DNA of 64,000 bases from Dysgonomonas mossii DSM 22836. Lineage in GTDB: Bacteria > Bacteroidota > Bacteroidia > Bacteroidales > Dysgonomonadaceae. Position 1 is the stretch's first letter; each line of letters opens with the position of its first letter. The position numbers and the translations under genes are program-made. Positions 46,074-55,520 of the stretch are shown piece by piece. Under the pieces are notes generated by a model. It did not search any database and was not told where the DNA came from. It saw only the letters and a program-made list of their open reading frames with translations. The stretch spans positions 113,957 through 177,956 of the forward strand of contig NZ_GL892010.1 in NCBI RefSeq assembly GCF_000213575.1, in the 5' to 3' direction.

Positions 46074-46102
46074 TAAAAGAAAGGAGGTTGCTTATGAGAT
46101 AG
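46074..46102 (+). other. Shine-Dalgarno with two-codon open frame
   Basis: AAAGGAGG (46079-46086) is followed after seven bases by ATG AGA TAG (46094-46102). The ribosome site is as strong as those of traB and traG, yet the frame codes only Met-Arg. It may be the stump of a lost gene or a regulatory minigene in the traE leader. Confidence 0.4.
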
Positions 46103-46120
46103 AAAGTTGTAGAATATCTT

Positions 46121-46201
46121 TAATAAAACGGTCTTCGACCGCCACTAATTTCCAACGTTACAAGTTTAACCCGCTATGGGGAACTATCCACTCCCCATAG
46201 C
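46121..46201 (+). promoter_or_regulatory. traE leader: shared motif plus strong hairpin
   Basis: The motif CGGTCTTCGACC then CCACTAATTTCC (46129-46153) and GTTACAAG recur before the DUF1896 gene. A perfect 10-base stem GCTATGGGGA (46173-46182) / TCCCCATAGC (46192-46201) follows, 15 bases before the traE ATG. It may set differential expression of the pilin-like traE, for example by mRNA processing. Confidence 0.5.
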
Positions 46202-46215
46202 TTAAAATCAATTTT

Positions 46216-46515
46216 ATGTACAAAAAAGTTTTATTTTTTGTAGCCATACTAATGGCTGCATCAGCCTCTGCATTCGCTCAGGGAAACGGTATGCAGGGAA
46301 TCACCGATGCGACAAACATGGTAACCTCTTACTTTGATCCAGCGACCAAACTGATCTATGCTATCGGTGCTGTTGTAGGGCTGATCGGAGGTGTAAAGGT
46401 GTACTCCAAGTTCAGCTCAGGTGATCCCGACACATCTAAGACTGCCGCTTCGTGGTTCGGAGCCTGTATTTTCCTGATTGTTGCTGCCACCATCCTTCGC
46501 TCATTCTTCTTATAA
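46216..46515 (+). CDS. traE: TraE (DUF4134), VirB2/pilin-like
   Basis: 99 residues with a signal peptide (VLFFVAILMAASASAFAQ) and two membrane helices (IYAIGAVVGLIGGVKVYSKF and WFGACIFLIVAATILRSFFL). This is the DUF4134 family of Bacteroidales transfer operons, matching VirB2-type pilin subunits in size and topology. It lies directly before traF. Confidence 0.9.
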   Translation: MYKKVLFFVAILMAASASAFAQGNGMQGITDATNMVTSYFDPATKLIYAIGAVVGLIGGVKVYSKFSSGDPDTSKTAASWFGACIFLIVAATILRSFFL

Positions 46516-46556
46516 GAGTCTCAAACTCTCTTATTTTACTTTTAATAACGAGAAGA

Positions 46557-46892
46557 ATGGCAGAATATTCAATCAACAAAGGAATTGGCAAACCAGCAGA
46601 ATTTCGGGGACTCAAAAGTCAGTATCTCTTTATTTTCGCAGGTGGACTACTGACTGTATTTATTGTCTTTGTGATAATGTATATGATCGGGATCAGTCAG
46701 GTTATCTGTATCGGATTTGGAGTAGTTACAGCCGGAACATTGGTCTGGGCAACATTCCACTTGAATGACAAATACGGAGAGCATGGGCTCATGAAGTTAC
46801 AAGCTATCCGTAACCATCCCCGCTATATTATCAATCGCAAACGGATCATACAGCTCATTAGTCATGTCAAAAGAAAGGAGGATATTGTATGA
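46557..46892 (+). CDS. traF: TraF (DUF4133), VirB3-like
   Basis: 111 residues from the ATG at 46557. GIGKPAEFRGLKSQYLFIFA is followed by a pair of membrane helices, then KYGEHGLMKLQAIRNHPRYI. It is the DUF4133/TraF family, the VirB3-like inner-membrane component of the secretion channel. The stop overlaps the traG start by 4 bases. Confidence 0.9.
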   Translation: MAEYSINKGIGKPAEFRGLKSQYLFIFAGGLLTVFIVFVIMYMIGISQVICIGFGVVTAGTLVWATFHLNDKYGEHGLMKLQAIRNHPRYIINRKRIIQLISHVKRKEDIV

Positions 46893-49393
46893 GGAATACA
46901 CTAAGTGCAGCTACACTGGAAAGCAAGTTTCCCATACTGGCAGTTGAGCATGACTGTATCCTGAGTAAAGATGCGGATATAACAGTAGCCTATAGGGTAG
47001 AACTGCCCGAACTCTTTACGGTCACTTCTCCTGAGTATGAAGCAATCCATGCAGCCTGGGCAAAAGCTATGAAGGTATTACCCAACTATTCGATTGTCTG
47101 TAAACAGGATTGGTTTATCGAAGAGGATTACAAACCCGAATTGCAGAAAGAAGACATCAGTTTTCTATCCCGCAGTTTCGAGCGTCATTTCAATGAACGT
47201 CCTTTCTTAAATCACACCTGTTATCTCTTTCTGACTAAGACAACCAAAGAACGAGCCAGACAACAAAGCAGCTTTACGGCTCTTACCCGTGGCTTCATCG
47301 TTCCCAAAGAAATGCAGGATCGCGAGATGGCTCAGAAGTTTCTGGAATCAGTCAGCCAGTTTGAACGGATTATCAACGATAGCGGATTTATCAAACTGAT
47401 CAGGCTAACAACTGATGAGATTGTAGGAACAGCAGATCAGGCAGGCATTATCGAAAAATATTTCTCCTTGTCTCAGAATGACACCACCTGCTTACAGGAT
47501 ATGTCACTCGGTCCAGGTGAAATGAAAATCGGTGATAAATATTTGTGTTTACATACGCTTTCTGATGTGAATGATCTTCCGGGTAAAGTAGAGACAGATA
47601 CCCGATATGAAAGACTATCTACGGATCGAAGTGATTGCCGTTTGTCTTTTTCTGCACCCATCGGAGTACTCTTGACCTGTAACCACATTGTCAATCAGTA
47701 TATCTTTATTGATGATCATGCAGAGAACCTGAAACGTTTTGAAAGACAAGCCAGAAATATGCACTCTTTATCCCGTTATAGCAGAAGTAATCAGATAAAC
47801 AAGCAATGGATCGAAGATTACCTGAATGATGCTCATAGTTTTGGCTTAACATCTGTCCGTTGCCATGTTAATGTAATGGCCTGGAGTGAAGATAAGGAAG
47901 AGCTTTCACGAATCAAAAACGATGTCGGTAGCCAGTTAGCACTGATGGAATGCAAGCCCCGACACAATACAGTCGATACACCGACTCTGTTTTGGGCAGG
48001 TATTCCCGGTAATCAGGGTGATTTTCCATCGGAAGAAGCTTTCTATACTTTTATAGAGCAAGCTTTATGCTTCTTTGTGGAGGAAACAAACTACAAGAGT
48101 TCACCTTCGCCATTTGGTATCAAGATGGTGGATCGTGTAACAGGTAAGCCGCTTCATGTGGATATATCAGACTTACCCATGAAGAAAGGAATTATCACCA
48201 ACCGAAACAAGTTTGTGCTGGGTCCTTCAGGTAGTGGAAAATCCTTCTTTATGAACCATCTCGTTCGCCAGTATTGGGAACAGGGCACGCATGTTGTATT
48301 AGTAGATACAGGAAATTCTTATCAGGGTTTGTGTGAAATGATCCGCAGTAAAACCAAAGGAGAAGACGGAATTTACTTTACATATACCGAAGAAAAGCCG
48401 ATCTCTTTCAATCCATTCTATACAGACGATAACCAATTCGATGTAGAGAAAAAAGATAGCTTGAAAACCTTGCTACTGACGCTTTGGAAAAGCGAAGACG
48501 ATAAGATATCCAAGACAGAAAGTGGAGAACTGGGTAGTGCTGTCGATGAATACATTAAAAAGATTCAGACTGACCGGAATATTGTTCCGAGTTTCAACAC
48601 CTTCTATGAGTTTATGCGGGATGAGTACAAGACTGCATTAGCGAAAAGAGAGATTGAGGTCAGCAAATTCGATTTTAACATCGACAATATGCTGACTACG
48701 CTCCGTCAGTATTATCGGGGCGGTCGTTTTGACTTTCTGCTAAACTCTGACAAGGAACTGGATTTATTGAACAAACGCTTTATTGTCTTCGAAATTGATG
48801 CTATTAAGGAGAATCGCGACCTATTTCCTGTAGTGACTATCATTATTATGGAAGCATTTATAAATAAAATGCGTCGGTTGAAAGGTATCCGAAAACAACT
48901 GATTGTGGAAGAGGCATGGAAAGCTCTTTCGTCTCCCAATATGGCTGAATATCTGAAGTATTTGTATAAAACTGTTCGGAAGTTTTTTGGAGAAGCCATC
49001 GTTGTTACACAGGAAGTGGATGATATTATCTCATCACCCATTGTGAAGGAAGCGATCATTAATAACTCCGATTGTAAGATACTGCTCGATCAGCGGAAGT
49101 ATATGAACAAATTTGATTCGATACAGGCTTTATTAGGCTTGACCGAAAAAGAAAAAGCTCAGATACTTTCCATCAATATGTCTAACAATCCAAGCCGTAT
49201 CTACAAAGAAGTCTGGATTGGATTAGGCGGTATGCAATCGGCAGTTTATGCTACAGAAGTCAGTCCTTCCGAGTATTACACTTACACTACCGAAGAGACA
49301 GAAAAATTGCTGGTGCAAAAACTCTCGGAAAAGTTAGGCGGGGATATTGAACAGGCTATCAAGCTAATCACTTCGGATAAGTCGCTTCAGTAA
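46889..49393 (+). CDS. traG: TraG, VirB4-family conjugation ATPase
   Basis: 834 residues. The N-terminal CagE/VirB4-type half includes CYLFLTKTTKERARQQSSFT. Walker A GPSGSGKSFF is near 445-455, and Walker B-like LIVEEAWKAL near 670. It powers pilus assembly and substrate transfer at the inner membrane. A strong Shine-Dalgarno AAAGGAGG lies before its ATG (near 46875), inside traF. Confidence 0.93.
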   Translation: MRNTLSAATLESKFPILAVEHDCILSKDADITVAYRVELPELFTVTSPEYEAIHAAWAKAMKVLPNYSIVCKQDWFIEEDYKPELQKEDISFLSRSFERHFNERPFLNHTCYLFLTKTTKERARQQSSFTALTRGFIVPKEMQDREMAQKFLESVSQFERIINDSGFIKLIRLTTDEIVGTADQAGIIEKYFSLSQNDTTCLQDMSLGPGEMKIGDKYLCLHTLSDVNDLPGKVETDTRYERLSTDRSDCRLSFSAPIGVLLTCNHIVNQYIFIDDHAENLKRFERQARNMHSLSRYSRSNQINKQWIEDYLNDAHSFGLTSVRCHVNVMAWSEDKEELSRIKNDVGSQLALMECKPRHNTVDTPTLFWAGIPGNQGDFPSEEAFYTFIEQALCFFVEETNYKSSPSPFGIKMVDRVTGKPLHVDISDLPMKKGIITNRNKFVLGPSGSGKSFFMNHLVRQYWEQGTHVVLVDTGNSYQGLCEMIRSKTKGEDGIYFTYTEEKPISFNPFYTDDNQFDVEKKDSLKTLLLTLWKSEDDKISKTESGELGSAVDEYIKKIQTDRNIVPSFNTFYEFMRDEYKTALAKREIEVSKFDFNIDNMLTTLRQYYRGGRFDFLLNSDKELDLLNKRFIVFEIDAIKENRDLFPVVTIIIMEAFINKMRRLKGIRKQLIVEEAWKALSSPNMAEYLKYLYKTVRKFFGEAIVVTQEVDDIISSPIVKEAIINNSDCKILLDQRKYMNKFDSIQALLGLTEKEKAQILSINMSNNPSRIYKEVWIGLGGMQSAVYATEVSPSEYYTYTTEETEKLLVQKLSEKLGGDIEQAIKLITSDKSLQ

Positions 49394-49444
49394 GCAGGCT
49401 TATCGACAATTTTAAATTAATCTCAAACGTAAAAAATAAATTAT

Positions 49445-50407
49445 ATGAAAAAGTCCTTTTTTCTGACAGCCATTGCTGTCTCTCTATTTAGTCTTAACAG
49501 TTGTAGTAACGATGATGATCCGGTAACTCCAAGTGGCAGAGATGCCGTCTTAAAGATTCAGGCAGGCATCACGGCAATAGATGTTGGCGGTACAAAAGCA
49601 TCAGTTGTATCCGCATTTCCTGAAGGAACAAATATCGGTTTGTTTGTTACATCGGGTAGTCTGGGTGATAACAATAATTCGTATAAAGAAAATGACAATG
49701 CATTATCTGTTTTTAGGAATGGAATATGGAATCAAACACCTGAGATCAGGCTTACAGGGGATAACGCTACAGTCTATGCTTATTATCCGTACAGTAGTAA
49801 CAATACCGATGGCAGGTCAGTTTTTGTGGATCACGCAACACAACAGGATTACATGTACGGAACGCATACTCCGGGACAATCTGCCATCAATAAGGATAAT
49901 CCGGCAGTAAGCCTGACCATGAAGCATGCAATGGCTTTGGTACAGTTTAACATCAGTAAGTTCAATTATCCATGGTCTGGAAAACTTACCCGTATTGAAA
50001 TAGCTAATACCGATAAGAAAACGATAATATACAACGAAGGGACAATGGATATCTCAACCGGTATTATCAAGAATACGGAAGGAAAGAATAGACCTGCTAC
50101 CTTGCAAACTTATTCGGATGTTCATCCGCTTTTGACTATTCCTGAAAAGCCTTCCCAATCGGAAGCCGAATTTCTGAAAGTATTTGTCCTTCCTGTAAGT
50201 TCAACAGGTGCTGAAGGAGATGTTGTTTTTAAGTTTACGATCGATGAACGGATCTATACATGGAAAGTTCCTGCAAACACAGCTTGGAAAGGTGGAACTA
50301 AAAATACCTATACGGTAACAATCAGCGGTTCAAGTCTAAAGATTGGAAATGTAAATATCTCGGATTGGACAGGTGGTATTTCGGCAAACCTAATCATTAC
50401 CGACTAA
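49445..50407 (+). CDS. Fimbrillin-family lipoprotein inserted in the tra operon
   Basis: 320 residues with a lipoprotein signal (FFLTAIAVSLFSLNSC, Cys20, then SNDDD). The beta-rich Mfa-like/fimbrillin domain has FPEGTNIGLFVTSG, TVYAYYPYSSN, VSLTMKHAMALVQFNISKF and the ending VTISGSSLKIGNVNISDWTG. Fimbrillins are surface pilus subunits or adhesins of Bacteroidales. Here it lies between traG and traI, where CTnDOT carries small traH, and is followed by its own hairpin. It may aid donor-recipient contact. Confidence 0.85.
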   Translation: MKKSFFLTAIAVSLFSLNSCSNDDDPVTPSGRDAVLKIQAGITAIDVGGTKASVVSAFPEGTNIGLFVTSGSLGDNNNSYKENDNALSVFRNGIWNQTPEIRLTGDNATVYAYYPYSSNNTDGRSVFVDHATQQDYMYGTHTPGQSAINKDNPAVSLTMKHAMALVQFNISKFNYPWSGKLTRIEIANTDKKTIIYNEGTMDISTGIIKNTEGKNRPATLQTYSDVHPLLTIPEKPSQSEAEFLKVFVLPVSSTGAEGDVVFKFTIDERIYTWKVPANTAWKGGTKNTYTVTISGSSLKIGNVNISDWTGGISANLIITD

Positions 50408-50413
50408 TCTCAT

Positions 50414-50456
50414 ACAGGGAGTAAGAACACAATAGGAATTAGTGTTCTTACTCTGT
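50414..50456 (+). terminator. Strong hairpin after fimbrillin gene
   Basis: ACAG-GG-AGTAAGAACAC (50414-50430) pairs with GTGTTCTTACTCTGT (50442-50456), a 15-base stem with a two-base bulge. A pyrimidine-rich stretch without a clean T run follows. It may terminate partly or protect the upstream mRNA. Confidence 0.5.
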
Positions 50457-50504
50457 TACCTCTCTCTTATTTATTCAATCTACATCATTTAATATAATTG
50501 TTAT

Positions 50505-51134
50505 ATGAAAATAAAAATCTTCATGTTGTGCGTGAGCCTTGTGCTTTTCACTTCAAATATATCAGCTCAGTGGACGGTATGGGACCCGAGTAACTTCACC
50601 CAGAGTATTGTCAATACCAGTAAACAGATCGTGCAGACATCAACGACAGCCAGTAATATGGTCAAAAATTTTCAGGAAGTTCAAAAGGTGTATAATCAGG
50701 GTAAACAATACTACGATGCACTCAAAGCTGTAAATGGCTTGGTCAAAGATGCCAAGAAGGTACAAAGAACCATTCTGATGGTAGGCGAAATATCCGATAT
50801 CTATGTACACAGTTTTCAAAAGATGCTGTCCGATCCCAATTACTCCATTGAAGAGCTCAATGCCATAGCCAACGGATATACCCGCTTGTTGGAACAAAGC
50901 AATGACGTTTTGAGCGAACTAAAAGGAGTGGTTAATATCAGTACACTTTCTCTTTCCGATAAAGACCGTATCGATGTGGTTAATTCCTGCTATGATGCAA
51001 TGCTCGATTACCGTAATCTGGTTCGGTACTATACAAATAAGAATATCGGTGTTTCCTATTTGCGAGCCAAGAAAAAAGGTGAAACAGCCCGTGTGAATGC
51101 TTTGTATGGTAATCCTTCGGATCGTTATTGGTAA
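50505..51134 (+). CDS. traI: TraI (DUF4141), VirB5-like
   Basis: 209 residues with a signal peptide (IFMLCVSLVLFTSNISAQ), then WTVWDPSNFTQSIVNTSKQI, helical repeats and the ending RAKKKGETARVNALYGNPSD. This is the DUF4141 family, with the size and helical character of the VirB5-like minor pilus component. It precedes traJ by 20 bases. Confidence 0.88.
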   Translation: MKIKIFMLCVSLVLFTSNISAQWTVWDPSNFTQSIVNTSKQIVQTSTTASNMVKNFQEVQKVYNQGKQYYDALKAVNGLVKDAKKVQRTILMVGEISDIYVHSFQKMLSDPNYSIEELNAIANGYTRLLEQSNDVLSELKGVVNISTLSLSDKDRIDVVNSCYDAMLDYRNLVRYYTNKNIGVSYLRAKKKGETARVNALYGNPSDRYW

Positions 51135-51154
51135 CATCCTAAATAAGAAAAAAC

Positions 51155-52147
51155 ATGGATTTCGATCAATTTCATCAAACCCTGCGGACGCTTTATGATC
51201 AGATGATGCCCCTATGTGGCAATATGATTGGTATAGCTAAAGGAATAGCAGGATTGGGAGCCTTATTCTATGTGGCATATAGAGTTTGGCAATCCCTGTC
51301 TAGAGCCGAACCTATCGATGTCTATCCTCTGCTTCGTCCCTTTGCCATCGGTCTTTGTATTATGTTCTTTCCATCTATAGTGCTTGGAACGATTAACAGT
51401 ATTATGAGTCCTGTCGTACAAGGTACAAACGGGATGCTGCAATCCGAAACACTGGATATGCAGAAATATGCGGAGATGAAAGACAAGCTGGAATACGAAT
51501 CCATGAGGCGTAATCCGGAGACAGCCTACTTAGTAGATAACGAGATCTTTGAAGAGAAGCTGGATCAACTGGGAATTACCGATGTAGGAGAAATAGCAGG
51601 AATGTATATTGAACGTGGATTGTATAATGCAAAGAAGTGGATACGGGAAGCTTTTCGGGAGATATTGGAAATAGTCTTTAAGGCTGCTGCATTAATTATT
51701 GATGTGATACGTACCTTCTTTCTGATTGTCCTTTCTATTCTCGGACCACTGGCTTTTGCCATATCTGTCTGGGATGGCTTTCAATCGACACTCACACAGT
51801 GGATCACACGATACATATCGGTTTACCTGTGGCTGCCTGTTTCCGATCTGTTTAGTACAATACTGGCAAGGCTTCAATCCCTGATGCTCCAATCGGATAT
51901 TGAACGGATGCAGACCGATCCGAATTTCTCACTGGATAGTTCCGATGCCATTTACATCGTATTTCTCATTATCGGTATTGTCGGTTATTTCACGATACCT
52001 ACTGTTGCGGGATGGATTATATCTGCAGGTGGTATGGGCAATTTCGGTAAGAATGTCAATAATACAGCAACCAAAGCCGGAGCAATGGCTGGTGGTGCCG
52101 GAGGTGCTGCTGCGGGAAATATTGTAGGACGATTAAAAGGGCGGTGA
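51155..52147 (+). CDS. traJ: TraJ, VirB6-like inner-membrane channel protein
   Basis: 330 residues with several membrane helices (IGIAKGIAGLGALFYVAYRV; FAIGLCIMFFPSIVLGTINS; a block at about 175-215; and IVFLIIGIVGYFTIPTVAGW) and a Gly/Ala-rich C-terminus. It is the CTnDOT TraJ family, polytopic like VirB6. It is followed by traK after a short hairpin-poor gap. Confidence 0.9.
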   Translation: MDFDQFHQTLRTLYDQMMPLCGNMIGIAKGIAGLGALFYVAYRVWQSLSRAEPIDVYPLLRPFAIGLCIMFFPSIVLGTINSIMSPVVQGTNGMLQSETLDMQKYAEMKDKLEYESMRRNPETAYLVDNEIFEEKLDQLGITDVGEIAGMYIERGLYNAKKWIREAFREILEIVFKAAALIIDVIRTFFLIVLSILGPLAFAISVWDGFQSTLTQWITRYISVYLWLPVSDLFSTILARLQSLMLQSDIERMQTDPNFSLDSSDAIYIVFLIIGIVGYFTIPTVAGWIISAGGMGNFGKNVNNTATKAGAMAGGAGGAAAGNIVGRLKGR

Positions 52148-52215
52148 GCCACCGCTCCCTATTATTACTTACATAAATATTAATCAACAACAATTGGCAC
52201 ATTAAAAAAAGAAAA

Positions 52216-52839
52216 ATGGAATTCAAATCACTAAAAAATATCGAATCGAGCTTTAAGCAACTTCGCATCTTCGGCATTGTCTTTCTCTGTTTGTGTGCAG
52301 CTGTTGCAGGTTACTCCATTTGGAGTGCCTACAATTTTGCAGAAGCACAACGCCAGAAGATATATGTCTTGGATAACGGAAAATCTTTGATGCTCGCACT
52401 TTCTCAGGACTTGTCTCAAAACAGACCGGTTGAAGCCCGTGAACATGTCAGGCGTTTTCACGAATTGTTCTTTACGCTCTCTCCCGATAAGTCTGCTATT
52501 GAAAGTAATATCCAACGGGCATTGCTCTTGTCGGATAAGTCAGCCTTCAATTATTACAAAGACTTATCAGAGAAGGGATATTACAATCGGATCATCTCAG
52601 GGAATATCAATCAAACCATACAGGTCGATAGTATTTCCTGTAATCTCGATGTCTACCCCTATCAGGTTATTACTTATGCCCGTCAGATGATTATCAGAGA
52701 GAGTAATATTACCGAACGAAGCCTTGTGACAACCTGTAAAATGCTGAACTCTGTCCGTTCGGATAATAATCCGCACGGGTTTAGTATCGAAGCTTTTGAG
52801 ATACGGGAAAATAAGGATTTAAGGGTATTGGACAGATAA
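52216..52839 (+). CDS. traK: TraK, VirB8-like
   Basis: 207 residues: an N-terminal cytoplasmic tail (KSLKNIESSFKQLRIFGIVF), one membrane helix and a periplasmic domain with YNRIISGNINQTIQVDSISC. The size and topology are those of VirB8, the inner-membrane scaffold of type IV secretion. It is a well-conserved CTnDOT family member. Confidence 0.9.
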   Translation: MEFKSLKNIESSFKQLRIFGIVFLCLCAAVAGYSIWSAYNFAEAQRQKIYVLDNGKSLMLALSQDLSQNRPVEAREHVRRFHELFFTLSPDKSAIESNIQRALLLSDKSAFNYYKDLSEKGYYNRIISGNINQTIQVDSISCNLDVYPYQVITYARQMIIRESNITERSLVTTCKMLNSVRSDNNPHGFSIEAFEIRENKDLRVLDR

Positions 52840-52850
52840 GATGCTGAGCT

Positions 52851-53180
52851 ATGAAAGAGCGAATTAAAGAACTTGGTTACTGGCTGGAAGATAAGCTAAA
52901 AGACCTCTGTGGGGAAATTACTCCTGATAAGAGACTAACTGTAATTGTCATTATACTTTTATTCTTTACAATACTGAACCTGTATTTCACTTTTACGGCA
53001 ATCAGTAATTGGGGAAGGGAACTGGAACGCAGGGATCAGCTAAAGATAGAGCATATCAAACAATTGGAACTGGAAAAGACCAAACCGACAGATGCAATAT
53101 TTGATTCGGATATTCCGGACTCAGATATTGATGTTTCGGATAGTACTAACAATAAAACAGATCAATCATATGGCAGATAA
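52851..53180 (+). CDS. traL: TraL
   Basis: 109 residues: one membrane helix (LTVIVIILLFFTILNLYFTF) between a short cytoplasmic N-terminus and a charged periplasmic tail. It fits TraL of CTnDOT-type operons by position and topology. Its end overlaps the traM start by 11 bases. Confidence 0.82.
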   Translation: MKERIKELGYWLEDKLKDLCGEITPDKRLTVIVIILLFFTILNLYFTFTAISNWGRELERRDQLKIEHIKQLELEKTKPTDAIFDSDIPDSDIDVSDSTNNKTDQSYGR

Positions 53181-54456
53181 ACCAAAACTAAGTGAAGAGC
53201 AAAAACAAAAGCTGAAGAAATATGCGATTTTCGCATTGATGGCAATTGTTTGTGCAGGATGTATTTGGCTGATTGTCTCTCCATCGGAGAAAGAAAAAGC
53301 CAAAGAGCAGATAGGTATGTGCTTCAATGCCGATATACCTGATCCCAAAGGAGACGGTATCATTGGAGATAAACAAGATGCCTACGAACAGGAACAAATG
53401 AAAGAACGTCAGAAAGAGCGGATGCAATCCTTACAGGGTTATGCCGATATGCTGGAAAGTTCCAAAACTGAACAGGTAACCATTAATTTGGATGATGAGC
53501 CTCAGCAGGCTATTAAGAAAGAGAAAGCTCCGATTAATAATTCGGTATCGGCCTACAGAGACATCAATCGGACATTGGGAAATTTCTATGAAAAGCCCAA
53601 AGACGATCCGGAAAAGGAAGAGATGAAAAAGAAACTCGAAGAACTGGAAGCCAAAATGCAGGATAAGGATAATAAACAGTCGGCTGTCGATGAACAACTG
53701 CTCCTGATGGAAAAATCCTATGAGATGGCAGCCAAGTATATGCCACAGACACAATCCGATCCACCATCAAACAATTCCAATTCATTGAAAAGCAAGATTG
53801 ATAATTATGGGAAAGATAACTCTTCTAAAAATGGAAAGACAATAATCAGCCCAGTTCGTCAGATGCAAAAGAATACGGTTTCATCACTGGTTCAGAATAT
53901 CAATAACGAAGAGTTGTATCAACTGTATGACCAACCACGAAACACAGGCTTCAATACAATGGACGGAGAAATAGGAGTAAGTAGTAAAAATACCATCTCT
54001 GCAGTTATCCACGATGACCAGACGATAATTGATGGACAAACTACCCGTTTGCGACTAACCGAACCATTAGTGGCAGGAACTACTCTTATTCCCGAAAACA
54101 CGATTCTGACAGGTATTGCCAAAATTCAAGGTGAGCGGTTGGATATACTGATATCCTCTATCGAGTATGATGGGACAATCATTCCTGTAGAAATGGTCAC
54201 TTACGATACAGATGGACAGAAAGGTATTCATATACCGGGATCACTGGAGATGAATGCAGCCAAAGAAATTGTAGCCAATATGGGAAATAGCGTAGGTACA
54301 AGTTTTACGATGACTCAGAGTACAGGAGCACAACTGGCATCCGATCTCAGTAAGGGAGCCATACAGGGTGTATCGGCATATATGCAGAAAAAAATACGAC
54401 AGGTCAAGGTTACCCTTAAATCGGGCTATCGGATCATGCTGATGCCCAAACAGTAA
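53170..54456 (+). CDS. traM: TraM, VirB10-like
   Basis: 428 residues from the ATG at 53170. One membrane helix (YAIFALMAIVCAGCIWLIVS) is followed by a long charged, partly coiled periplasmic linker (about 60-220). The C-terminal beta domain has RLTEPLVAGTTLIPENTILT and VEMVTYDTDGQKGIHIPGSL. The layout matches VirB10, which spans from the inner membrane to the outer-membrane pore. Confidence 0.9.
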   Translation: MADKPKLSEEQKQKLKKYAIFALMAIVCAGCIWLIVSPSEKEKAKEQIGMCFNADIPDPKGDGIIGDKQDAYEQEQMKERQKERMQSLQGYADMLESSKTEQVTINLDDEPQQAIKKEKAPINNSVSAYRDINRTLGNFYEKPKDDPEKEEMKKKLEELEAKMQDKDNKQSAVDEQLLLMEKSYEMAAKYMPQTQSDPPSNNSNSLKSKIDNYGKDNSSKNGKTIISPVRQMQKNTVSSLVQNINNEELYQLYDQPRNTGFNTMDGEIGVSSKNTISAVIHDDQTIIDGQTTRLRLTEPLVAGTTLIPENTILTGIAKIQGERLDILISSIEYDGTIIPVEMVTYDTDGQKGIHIPGSLEMNAAKEIVANMGNSVGTSFTMTQSTGAQLASDLSKGAIQGVSAYMQKKIRQVKVTLKSGYRIMLMPKQ

Positions 54457-54508
54457 AGAGTTTGCAACTGAATAAAAACAAGTATTTATTAATCAGAGAA
54501 ATAAAACA

Positions 54509-55474
54509 ATGAAGAAATATATTATTGCATTAGTATTGGTGCTGACAACAATTGTGGCTCATGCACAGAATGAAACAACGTCAAAAGATATGCAGGAAGA
54601 TCTGCAACAGGTATTGAAACCTACTTATGGGGATTATTATGAAGGGCTTTCCAAGAAAATAACCTTTGATCGAATGATTCCGCCATATGGTTTAGATGTG
54701 ACTTTTGAGAAGACCGTGCATGTTATCTTCCCTGCTGCGATTCGGTATGTGGACTTGGGATCAAATAATATTATTGCAGGAAAAGCGGGAAGCTCGGAGA
54801 ATGTATTACGAATAAAGGCAGCTGTTCGCAGTTTTGAAACCGAGACAAATATGGCTGTAATAACCGAAGAAGGCAGCTACTATACTTTCAATATTAAATA
54901 TGCCGATGAGCCAGAGAAGCTAAACATTGAAATGAAAGACTTTATGCACGATGGTATAGCCACGAATAGACCTAATAACTCGATGGAGATTTATTTGAAG
55001 GAACTCGGTAGTGAATCGCCCCGCATCGTTTATCTGATTAATCGATCCATTTATCAGAACGATAAACGAATTATAAAACATATCGGCTCGAAACGTTTCG
55101 GTATCCAGTATCTACTTAAAGGTATTTACAGTCACAATGGACTTTTGTATCTGCATACACAGATCAAAAATTCAACGAATGTTCCTTTTGATGTTGATTT
55201 TATCCGATTCAAGATAATCGATAAGAAGATGGTAAAACAGACGGCTGTTCAGGAAACGGTTATCTATCCGCTTCGGGCTTACAATTTCATTTCTCAGGTT
55301 GGAGCTAATCAGACAGAACGAACCGTCTTTACCATTGATAAGATAACGATCCCGAATGATAAGCAATTGGTTATTGAACTCTTTGAAAAGAACGGTGGAC
55401 GCAATCAAACCTTTGTCATAGAGAACGATGACCTGATACGGGCAGAGCAGATTAATGAGCTAAAGATTAAATAA
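54509..55474 (+). CDS. traN: TraN (DUF4138), VirB9-like
   Basis: 321 residues with a signal peptide (IIALVLVLTTIVAHAQ), then a VirB9-like start (ITFDRMIPPYGLDVTFEKTV, HVIFPAAIRYVDLGSNNIIA) and a C-terminal beta-sandwich with LKGIYSHNGLLYLHTQIKNS. It is an outer-membrane core component of the secretion channel, in the usual order after TraM. Confidence 0.9.
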   Translation: MKKYIIALVLVLTTIVAHAQNETTSKDMQEDLQQVLKPTYGDYYEGLSKKITFDRMIPPYGLDVTFEKTVHVIFPAAIRYVDLGSNNIIAGKAGSSENVLRIKAAVRSFETETNMAVITEEGSYYTFNIKYADEPEKLNIEMKDFMHDGIATNRPNNSMEIYLKELGSESPRIVYLINRSIYQNDKRIIKHIGSKRFGIQYLLKGIYSHNGLLYLHTQIKNSTNVPFDVDFIRFKIIDKKMVKQTAVQETVIYPLRAYNFISQVGANQTERTVFTIDKITIPNDKQLVIELFEKNGGRNQTFVIENDDLIRAEQINELKIK

Positions 55475-55520
55475 GGTCAGGGTCATTGACTCTTTTATTA
55501 CACACGAATACAATAACAAA

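Noticed and set aside
46452..46556. Longer N-terminus for TraF
   Set aside because: The extra codons overlap traE out of frame; the Met at 46557 matches the usual TraF start.
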